Shown here one piece after another: positions 6,674 through 14,214 of a stretch of 22,524 nt of DNA. Under the pieces are notes generated by a model. It saw only the letters and a program-made list of their open reading frames with translations, searched no databases and was not told the DNA's origin. The stretch covers positions 1 to 22,524 of the forward strand of contig JAVYAJ010000347.1 in the NCBI GenBank assembly GCA_032229885.1, read 5' to 3'. The position numbers and the translations under genes were made by a program. Each line of letters starts with the position of its first letter. Positions within the stretch are counted from its first letter, which is position 1. Origin of the DNA: Anammoximicrobium sp032229885. Its GTDB lineage: Bacteria; Planctomycetota; Planctomycetia; Pirellulales; Pirellulaceae.

Positions 6674-8695
6674 CTAAACCGCCACCGTATCCGCCTTCGG
6701 GGCCTCGTCGTCGGCCGGCAGCAGGGCATCCCACAGAACACCTTCGATCTGCGCGCCGATCTGATCGTTGTTGAAGTGCGCGCCGGTGATGACCTGCGCG
6801 GGGCAGGCCGAAACGCACGTGCCGCAGCCCTTGCACAGCGCCGTGATCACGCGGCTGACGTTCAACTCCTCGATGAAATCGATCGCGTTGTACGGGCACA
6901 TGTTGTTGCAGATCTTGCAACCCGAGCAGCGGGTCTCGTCGATCGTGGCGACGATCGGTTCGACCATGACCTTGCCCTTGGCGATCATCCCCGCCACGCG
7001 GGCCGCCGCCGCCGCGCCCTGGGCGACCGAGGCGGGGATGTCCTTTGGGCCTTGGCACGCGCCCGCCACAAAGATCCCGTCCGTCATCGTCGCCACCGGG
7101 TCCAGCTTCGGATGCCGCTCGGTGTACCAGCCATCCATGCTGCAGGAAATGCCGCACTTCAGGCCCAGGTCGCGAGCGTCCGCCTGCGGCTCGAGCGCGC
7201 CCATCAGGATGACCATGTCGACCGGGAAACGCTGCTGGCGGCCGATCAACGTGTCTTCGCACTGGACGATCAGCTTGCCTTGCTCGTTCGGCAGACGGGC
7301 CGCATCGGTCACCTCGGCGACCTTGCCCCGGACGAAATGCATCCCCTCGCCCAGCAGCCGCTGGTAGAACTCTTCGTAGTTCTTCTGATTCGTCCGGATG
7401 TCGATGTAGAACGAGTACACCTCGGCATCGGTCTTCTCCAGCACCAGGTGGCCGAACTTGAGCGCGGCCATGCAGCAGATGCCCGAGCAGTACGGATTGT
7501 GCCGCGTATCGCGGCTGCCCACGCAGTGGATGATGGCGATCGACTTGGGCTCGGTCTTGCCGTCGCGGAGCACGATCTTGCCGTTGGTGGGGCCTGCCGC
7601 GTTGCACAGCCGCTCGAACTCGAGGCTGGTGTACACGTTCGCTAGCCGCCCGTATCCGTACTGGGGAATCTTCTTGCAGTCGAACGGCTTCCATCCCGTG
7701 GCGATGATGATGTTGCCGACGTCGGCCTCGATGATCTCGTCCTGTTGGTCGAAGTCGATCGCGTCGGTCGGGCACAGTTTTTCGCAAGCCCGGCACTTTT
7801 GCCGCTCGAACCAGATGCACGAGTCGGCGTCGATCACGGGAATCCGCGGGACGGCTTGCGGGAACGGCATGTAAATCGACTTGCGATTTCCCATCCCCGC
7901 CTCGAACTCGGTGTCCAACACTTTGCGCGGACATTTCTCGACGCAGATCCCGCAGCCCGTGCACTTGTCGAAATCGACGTAGCGGGCCTTCTGCCGGATC
8001 TTGACGTGAAAACTGCCCACCGAGCCGCTGACTTCCTCCAGCTCGGCGTACGTCAACAGTTTGACGTTCTCGTGCTGGCCGGCCTCGGACATCTTGGGGG
8101 TCAGGATGCAGGCCGAGCAGTCCAGCGTGGGAAATGTCTTGTCGAACTGGGCCATGTGGCCGCCGATCGACGGATCGCGTTCGACCAACAGCACCGGATA
8201 CCCGGCGTCGGCCAACTCGAGCGTGGCCTGCAGTCCGGCGATGCCGCCGCCGATCACCAAGGTCGTCGGGTTGACATCGACGTAAAACGGCTCGAGCGGC
8301 TGCTGATAGGTGACGCGGCCCACCGACGCCCCCACCAGGGCCTTGGCCTTTTCGGTCGCCGCCGCGCGATCCTTGTGGACCCACGAGCAGTGCTCGCGGA
8401 TGTTGGTCATCTCCATCAGGTACGGATTGAGCCCCGCGTTCGAGCAGGCGCGGCGAAACGTCTTCTCGTGCAGGTGCGGGCTGCATGCGGCCACGACCAC
8501 GCGGGTCAGTCCTTCCTTCTTGATGTCTTCCTCGATCATCGCCTGGCCGAGCGACGAGCACATGAACTTGTAGTCGCGGGAAATGCACACGCCCGGGCAG
8601 GTTTCGCCGGCCCATTTGGCGACATCTTCCACGTCGACCTTGCCGGCGATGTTGCTGCCGCAGTGACAAACGTAGACGCCGATTTTTTCGGCCAT
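6674..8695 (-). CDS. hdrA: HdrA-like FAD and Fe-S electron-bifurcating subunit
   Basis: HdrA is the flavin hub of the complex, thought to bifurcate electron pairs between ferredoxin and the disulfide-reducing HdrB. The 673-residue protein has the N-terminal VCHCGSNIAG motif (residues 9-18), a Cys region around VVAACSPHLHEKTF, an FAD/NAD dinucleotide-binding fold (VIGGGIAGLQA, 147-157), and four ferredoxin-type Cys clusters: CTGCGICVEKCP (245-256), a CRACEKLCP segment (301-309), and near the C-terminus CSGCKICNNMCP and CKGCGTCVSACP (about 590-640). The ATG at 8695 has GGAGAG upstream. It is the standard length for a free-standing HdrA without a fused MvhD domain. Gaps of about 100 bp containing hairpins flank it on both sides. 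Confidence 0.95.
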   Translation of the reverse strand: MAEKIGVYVCHCGSNIAGKVDVEDVAKWAGETCPGVCISRDYKFMCSSLGQAMIEEDIKKEGLTRVVVAACSPHLHEKTFRRACSNAGLNPYLMEMTNIREHCSWVHKDRAAATEKAKALVGASVGRVTYQQPLEPFYVDVNPTTLVIGGGIAGLQATLELADAGYPVLLVERDPSIGGHMAQFDKTFPTLDCSACILTPKMSEAGQHENVKLLTYAELEEVSGSVGSFHVKIRQKARYVDFDKCTGCGICVEKCPRKVLDTEFEAGMGNRKSIYMPFPQAVPRIPVIDADSCIWFERQKCRACEKLCPTDAIDFDQQDEIIEADVGNIIIATGWKPFDCKKIPQYGYGRLANVYTSLEFERLCNAAGPTNGKIVLRDGKTEPKSIAIIHCVGSRDTRHNPYCSGICCMAALKFGHLVLEKTDAEVYSFYIDIRTNQKNYEEFYQRLLGEGMHFVRGKVAEVTDAARLPNEQGKLIVQCEDTLIGRQQRFPVDMVILMGALEPQADARDLGLKCGISCSMDGWYTERHPKLDPVATMTDGIFVAGACQGPKDIPASVAQGAAAAARVAGMIAKGKVMVEPIVATIDETRCSGCKICNNMCPYNAIDFIEELNVSRVITALCKGCGTCVSACPAQVITGAHFNNDQIGAQIEGVLWDALLPADDEAPKADTVAV

Positions 8696-8726
8696 GGTTG
8701 CTCTCCAATTCTGGCGGAATCGTAGC

Positions 8727-8745
8727 TCAGGCGTTCGAGGCCTGA
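8727..8745. other. Hairpin between hdrB and hdrA
   Basis: TCAGGC (8727-8732) and GCCTGA (8740-8745) form a 6-bp stem with a 7-base loop in the 102-bp gap. It is shorter than the other intercistronic hairpins and could be chance. Confidence 0.35.
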
Positions 8746-8797
8746 ATGGATCTGTCCGAAACATCCGGCCGCCCGTCGGCGCGACCGGCTCGCTGCG

Positions 8798-9694
8798 CTA
8801 GGCCGACGCGCCCGCGGTCTGGCCCTCGAGCTTGGCGCGAATCACCGGCTCGGCGGCCACCAACTCCTTGCCGAAGCCGAGCTTCTTCATGTCGATTCCC
8901 AGGGCCACCCCCAGCAACTGAGTGAAGTACACGATCGGCAAGCGGAATTGAGTGTTGAAATAGTTGTTGACCCGCCCCTGATAGGCGTCCAGATTCAACT
9001 GGCACATCGGACACATCGTCAGGATCAGATCGGCCCGATAGTCGTCGGCGCTCTGCAGCAGACGGCGAATCAACTCGAACGACATGGCCTCGCTGAGCTG
9101 TGTCAGATGGCCGCCGCAGCAGTGCGCCTTGACCGGATAGTCCACCACCTCGGCCCCGAGCCAGGCGAACATCTCGTCCATCTTCATGGGATATTCCGGG
9201 TTGTCGAATCCGTCCAACGGACGCACGACCTGGCAGCCGTAGTACGCCGCCACCCGCAGGCCGTTCAGCGGCTGGACCACCTGGGCCTTGAGCGCCGCCT
9301 CGCCCACGTCGTGATACAGGACGTCCAACAGGTGACGAATCTGGACGCGGCCCGCCTTGTATTGCAGCCCGCCGGCGCTCAAGGCCTGATTGATCTTGGC
9401 GTTCATGGCCGCGTGCGAGCACATCAGGTGATCGACCTTCTTCAGATTCAGGTAACAGGCGGCACAGGGGGCCACCAACTGGTCGTGGTCGTCGTCGACC
9501 AAGGCCAGGTTGCGGGCGATCACGCTGGTCGCCACCAGCTCGTCCTGCGTAAAGTACTCGGTCGCGCCGCAGCAGTTCCAATCGTCCAGCTCGTCCAGGC
9601 GAAGCCCGACCTTTTCCATCACCGCCCGCGCGGACACGTCGTAGGACGCGCTGTTGGTCTCCAGAGAACAACCGGGATAGTAAGCGTACTTCAC
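8798..9694 (-). CDS. hdrB: HdrB-like heterodisulfide reductase catalytic subunit (two CCG domains)
   Basis: HdrB holds the non-cubane [4Fe-4S] clusters that cleave a disulfide substrate in methanogens. The 298-residue protein has two complete CCG motifs with the family spacing CX31-38CCX33-34CXXC: Cys9, Cys41-Cys42, Cys77, Cys80, and Cys154, Cys192-Cys193, Cys228, Cys231. No cysteine ligand is missing, so both clusters can form. The start is GTG at 9694, with GGAGGT upstream and the family opening YAYYPGCSLE. It overlaps the hdrC stop by 4 bp (GTGA). The natural disulfide partner is unknown, because CoM and CoB are not expected in this bacterium. Confidence 0.95.
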   Translation of the reverse strand: MKYAYYPGCSLETNSASYDVSARAVMEKVGLRLDELDDWNCCGATEYFTQDELVATSVIARNLALVDDDHDQLVAPCAACYLNLKKVDHLMCSHAAMNAKINQALSAGGLQYKAGRVQIRHLLDVLYHDVGEAALKAQVVQPLNGLRVAAYYGCQVVRPLDGFDNPEYPMKMDEMFAWLGAEVVDYPVKAHCCGGHLTQLSEAMSFELIRRLLQSADDYRADLILTMCPMCQLNLDAYQGRVNNYFNTQFRLPIVYFTQLLGVALGIDMKKLGFGKELVAAEPVIRAKLEGQTAGASA

Positions 9695-10284
9695 GACGCA
9701 CCTCCACTTCCGATGTCTTGTTTGCTGATGTCCCGAGCTTTGTTGATGATCGCCTGCAGTTGCTCGGTCTGCCGAATCTTCGTGGGACGCAGCGCCAGAC
9801 GGCCCCGCGCAAACATGCCCATCCCCATCCCCGCGCTCTTGAGCATACTCATGGGTTTGTTCAGCATCAGATACCGCGTCGCGATTCCCAGCTCGAACGA
9901 GCGACCGTATTTCTCGACAAAGCTCGTGAACGTCCGCGCCAGCGCCGGGGCGTCGCCATCGGTCGCCCGACCCTCGCGGATCGCCATTCGCTTGAGCGTG
10001 TACATCGTCTCGGTGATGGGAATCTCCTGCGGACAGCGGACCGTGCACAGATAGCACGACACGCAACACCACATGGTGTTCGACTTCAGCACGTCGTCCC
10101 GACGGTTGGCGGAGATCATGGCGAAGATCGCCCGAGGCGTATAATCCATGTCCGGACCGTTCGGACAGGAGCCGCCACAGCTGCCGCATTGCAGGCAACG
10201 CACCAGCCGCTCGCCATCGGGCGTCTCGGCCATGACGTCCCGCATAAATTGGGAACGATGGAGTTCGGAGCTTTCAACAGACAT
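9691..10284 (-). CDS. hdrC: HdrC-like iron-sulfur subunit
   Basis: HdrC shuttles electrons from HdrA to HdrB through two [4Fe-4S] clusters. The 197-residue protein has both cysteine sets: CLQCGSCGGSCP (residues 30-41) and CVSCYLCTVRCP (74-85). A mostly helical tail follows, with a short Met/Gly-rich run (about 149-156). The ATG at 10284 has GGAGG at a suitable distance. An upstream in-frame ATG at 10371 is rejected because it falls on the candidate sigma-54 promoter and its residues do not fit the family. It is the first gene of the operon and is translationally coupled to hdrB. Confidence 0.94.
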   Translation of the reverse strand: MSVESSELHRSQFMRDVMAETPDGERLVRCLQCGSCGGSCPNGPDMDYTPRAIFAMISANRRDDVLKSNTMWCCVSCYLCTVRCPQEIPITETMYTLKRMAIREGRATDGDAPALARTFTSFVEKYGRSFELGIATRYLMLNKPMSMLKSAGMGMGMFARGRLALRPTKIRQTEQLQAIINKARDISKQDIGSGGAS

Positions 10285-10354
10285 TCGGTTTCCTCCACAG
10301 CGGGCGGATGTGTATGGGACCAAAGTGCGTTTCGCCTTTGTTAACCGTCTTATA

Positions 10355-10370
10355 GGCAACCGCCGCGCCA
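10355..10370 (-). promoter_or_regulatory. Candidate sigma-54 (-24/-12) promoter of the hdr-mvh operon
   Basis: The minus strand reads TGGCGCGGCGGTTGCC, close to the RpoN consensus TGGCACG-N4-TTGC, with the -24 GG and -12 GC exactly ten bases apart. It lies 71 bp upstream of the hdrC start codon, giving a leader of roughly 60 nt. The match in GC-rich DNA could be chance, but position and strand are right. Confidence 0.5.
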
Positions 10371-10467
10371 TTCGGATAAAAAACTTGCTGATGTTCGCAA
10401 ACGGCTATAGCAACAAGGTTTACGACATCAGGCAGAATTTCGGGATCTCGCCACGCCGCGCCCAAAG

Positions 10468-10504
10468 CCACGGGAATCCGCGAACCGTGAACGGATTTCC
10501 GTGG
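10468..10504. promoter_or_regulatory. 13-bp inverted repeat, possible activator-binding site
   Basis: CCACGGGAATCCG (10468-10480) and CGGATTTCCGTGG (10492-10504) are inverted copies with one mismatch and an 11-base centre. They lie about 100-135 bp upstream of the -24 element, the usual place for an enhancer-binding-protein site at sigma-54 promoters. A second, shorter pair, GATCGC/GCGATC, follows (10504-10531). A hairpin in a transcript is the alternative. Confidence 0.45.
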
Positions 10505-10738
10505 ATCGCACGCTTCGTGGGTTCCGCGATCTTGGGGTCCTATCCATCCCTGTTGTGCGGACGGTCAGAGAGGCGAGATCGGGCTGCGCCACACGGACCC
10601 GGACGCGTGCCGAATTTTTGGTTGTCGCACTTGCAGAGCAAAGAATTCTCGGTGTCTGCCAATCGCGGCAACCCTGATATTTGGAGGTGACGTCGCACGA
10701 ATCACGAACCTACCGCAATCTCGCAGTGCAAACGCAGT

Positions 10739-10845
10739 CGGACAGCCGAGCTGTCCGGGCCGACGCGCCGCCCTCTGATGGGGGCGCGTTGTTGCGAGAT
10801 CGTGCGACGCATGAACAATCCTGCGTGGCCTTCGCTCGGCCATGC
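10739..10845 (+). other. Cluster of three hairpins, possible structured RNA
   Basis: Stem 1 is CGGACAGC/GCTGTCCG (10739-10757) with a 3-base loop. Stem 2 is ACGCGCC-g-CCC/GGGGGCGCGT (10763-10789), 10 bp with one bulged G. Stem 3 is GCGTGGCC/GGCCATGC (10823-10845), with one G-U pair if read as plus-strand RNA. The G-U pair makes the plus strand the more likely transcript. No Rfam family is recognised. Confidence 0.4.
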
Positions 10846-11256
10846 GCACTCCTAAAATCCTGCCCTCCGGAAAGGGCTGGCCCCCCATCGGCACTCGCGG
10901 CATCCTACAGCGGGACGCGCGGAAATCTGCCGAGCCCCGACCGTGCGGGCGGCGATGGTCGCCTCGCAAGACGCAGGCGGCGCCCGGCTTGGCAGCGATG
11001 CACGAGGCGATAGAATGGCAGCGTGATGCCTAGTGCGACCTCGCTGCGCTCGACCGCAACTAGACACCCCGCTCGAAGCCAGTACGGCGAACGACGCAAC
11101 GCGCCCCGTCGAGCGACGGCATCGTCTTCGACAGCGTCGCGCCGGCGCGGCCGCGAGGGCTCGAGAATGCCGCAAGGACTCGAAAACACTGTCATCGAGT
11201 TCACGATGATCGAGATCGATAGGACAAGTTGACTGGCCCACACGGAGAGCAAGGAC

Positions 11257-12705
<1,449 letters not shown>

Positions 12706-12896
12706 CAAGGGAGACCTGGTTCGGGCGATCGCACGGGCCGAATACAAAGGCGATCGTCAACTTGCAATGGTCGAGCGTCGTAGCACAGCGCAAACTCGCG
12801 ACGCCGCGAAGGCGCAGATGATCCCGGACCGTGCGGGCGCGCCGCGAGACGTTAGAACAGGCGCGCGAACAAGTGGTCGGACAGCTTGCGCGCCCC

Positions 12897-12936
12897 CCCG
12901 GCGAGTGTCCGCCGGGTGACACGGCCGCCGTGTCAC
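12897..12936. terminator. Tandem hairpins downstream of gnd
   Basis: CCCGGCG/CGCCGGG (12897-12916, 6-base loop) abuts GTGACACGG/CCGTGTCAC (12916-12936, 3-base loop). The second is followed on the plus strand by GCGGTTTT, a weak T-tract. It could end gnd transcripts about 200 nt past the stop codon. It lies in a block that also truncates the toxin stub, so it may instead belong to a repeat element. Confidence 0.4.
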
Positions 12937-12972
12937 GCGGTTTTCGCCCGTTCTGCTTTTGCGGCCCATGTC

Positions 12973-13053
12973 CTACCGCCCCCGAGACAGACTCGCTGCG
13001 GCGAGTGCCTCCGCTGCCTCAACGGGCAAGTTCTCGTCGATCTTGAATTGCAT
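12973..13053 (-). pseudogene. Stub of a DUF5615-type PIN-like toxin
   Basis: Immediately after the DUF433 stop (TAG then ATG with no gap), a 26-codon frame begins MQFKIDENLPVEAAEAL, the typical start of DUF5615 PIN-like toxins, including the first acidic active-site residue (DEN). After about 18 residues the match stops and the frame ends in TAG at 12973-12975. The family is normally about 110-120 residues, so most of the nuclease fold is lost. No homologous continuation was seen in the other frames. Confidence 0.75.
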
Positions 13054-13290
13054 CTAGGCCGCTCTCGGCGACAGCGGCACGACGCGTTCCCTGGCCAATT
13101 CCGCCGCATAGGCAATCGACGCCTCGATGTCTTCACTCACCAGCGGTGGATAGCTGGCCAGAATTTCCTCTCGCGAAACGCCCGTTGCCAGGTTATCGAG
13201 TACCACCGACACCTTGACCCGCGTTCCCTTGATGCACGCCTTGCCGTGGCAGACTTGCGGATCGACCGTAATGCGATCTTGCCAGCTCAT
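13054..13290 (-). CDS. DUF433 antitoxin-like protein (VapB45 type)
   Basis: This 78-residue protein has the DUF433 signature: ITVDPQVCHGKACIKGTRV (residues 7-25) and a helix-turn-helix-like ATGVSREEILASYPPL (about 36-51). Such proteins are paired with DUF5615 PIN-like toxins and are thought to bind DNA and neutralise the toxin. The ATG at 13290 has GGGAGA upstream. An in-frame ATG at 13473 would add 61 residues unlike the family. The partner toxin gene directly behind it is a stub, so this is now an orphan antitoxin, or retained as a regulator. Confidence 0.85.
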   Translation of the reverse strand: MSWQDRITVDPQVCHGKACIKGTRVKVSVVLDNLATGVSREEILASYPPLVSEDIEASIAYAAELARERVVPLSPRAA

Positions 13291-13444
13291 GTTGTTGTCT
13301 CCCGAAGGATGATGGATAAAAAACACCTTCTGCTTTTGTTCAGGAAGCGGCCTGACGCGAATTCGGTCGTCGATAACGCCTGCGAACTGGTCAGTCCAGT
13401 TGGCGCGCGAGTCGATGGCGGCAATCATCCGCGCGATGTCCGCG

Positions 13445-13675
13445 TCAGGGTCGTCGCCCGTCAACCTGAGCATTGAAATTGTCGGCCAGTCTCCAGAGGC
13501 GGGCGTCCTTGCCGGCGCCGTCTTCCAACAGAAAACGTTTCAGTAACTCGCCTCGATTGGTGGCGAACAGGATCATGGTCCGGTGGACGCGCTCAAGCAC
13601 GGTGGATCCGGCGGGCGGGCTTTGTATGCCAGTCCAATTAGACTTAGCCGCCTCGGCCACGTCGAGTTCGGCCAA
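13445..13675 (-). pseudogene. Possible C-terminal remnant of a DUF1156-type DNA methylase
   Basis: The 76-codon frame contains a stretch (RVHRTMILFATNRGELLKRF, then LEDGAGKDARLWRLA) resembling, from memory, the C-terminal region of DUF1156-containing adenine DNA methylases (usual pattern RVHQAMILF...LKRFLVEDG...FWRLAQALSALYP). The catalytic domain is absent, and the match breaks off before the family's final segment, where an unrelated tail leads to a stop. The frame opens at a TTG with no good RBS, so it is probably not expressed as a functional protein. It lies between the AlbA_2 ATPase gene and the DUF433 gene in the decayed island. The identification is tentative. Confidence 0.4.
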
Positions 13676-14164
13676 CAGTGTTTTTGCGCTTCATTTTCTC
13701 CCTCTTCCTTTCATCCTGCATCCTTTCCAGTCACAATCGGCCGCAGCCACATTCCGGTCAGTCGGGCATTGGATTCAAGGCGACCCAATGGCCGCCGGGC
13801 CCACCGGATGTCGAGCGTGCAGATATGCTCATGCCGAATCGGCTTTTCCCGCCGCACGAGCGCCGAGATGCCTGCGATGGGGTGGGAAAATCGACTTCGA
13901 TCGGGCGTTTACAGTTAGTGTTCATTATTTCAATGAAAAACGCCATGAGGATAACAAGAAGATGTGTAAGTTATGGATAAATAGAGAGTTGCGGAGATTG
14001 ACAAGGTTATTTTCCTTGATGGTTAGAAAGTAAATTGTCGTCGGAGCATAGCTCGGGATCGCGTCGTTGGGATTAGTGTTCATTGTTTCAGTAGAATCCG
14101 CCGTTTGGATAATAAGGATATGCGCAAGGTGCTGATAAATAAAGAGTTGCGGCGATTGACGAGC
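13676..14164. other. Spacer with duplicated gene end
   Basis: The left half (13676-13898) shows nothing recognisable apart from a pyrimidine-rich run near 13685-13732. The right half is the extra copy of the AlbA_2 gene's 3' end, described as a tandem repeat. It is richer in A+T than the surroundings (about 13910-14200). Open frames here are short and lack RBS or domain support. Confidence 0.5.
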
Positions 14165-14214
14165 TTATTTTCCTTGGAAGTTAGAAAACAAATCGTCGCC
14201 GGGCGCATAGCCTG
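13899..14214. repeat. Imperfect tandem duplication, period 158 bp
   Basis: Unit A (13899-14056) and unit B (14057-14214) align along their whole length with one single-base indel. Shared anchors include TTAGTGTTCATT, GAGTTGCGG, TTATTTTCCTTG, GGTTAGAAA-like and CATAGC segments. Unit B contains the last 50 bases of the AlbA_2 ATPase gene. Unit A holds a diverged copy that still reads SDDNLLSNH-QGK then stop on the minus strand. The units differ at about a quarter of positions, so the event is old. Confidence 0.8.

Larger units (their letters stand above)
10285..11256. other. Gene-free spacer between hdrC and gnd
   Basis: These 972 bases separate the divergent hydrogenase operon and gnd. The left part holds the sigma-54-like promoter and the inverted repeat. 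The middle (10739-10845) has three consecutive hairpins. Short open frames occur on both strands, but none has a recognisable domain or good RBS. The gnd promoter must lie in the right part, but no clear -35/-10 pair was found. Confidence 0.6.

Noticed and set aside
6564..8708. Second long minus-strand frame over hdrA
   Set aside because: Same strand as hdrA but a shifted frame of very Arg/Gly-rich composition. All Fe-S and FAD motifs are in the other frame.
7745..8725. Plus-strand open frame of 326 codons opposite hdrA
   Set aside because: Mirror frame of hdrA without domain or RBS.
10565..11033. Short frames on both strands between hdrC and gnd
   Set aside because: Arg/Pro/Ala-rich, overlapping on opposite strands, without RBS or domain. 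The hairpins better explain the structure there.
13291..13473. N-terminal extension of the DUF433 gene by 61 codons
   Set aside because: The extension has no family match, and a good ribosome-binding site precedes the inner ATG at 13290.
13473..14033. Plus-strand frame of 186 codons whose end resembles the frame in the second repeat unit
   Set aside because: The similarity is explained by the 158-bp duplication. Base differences between the units show no codon-position bias.
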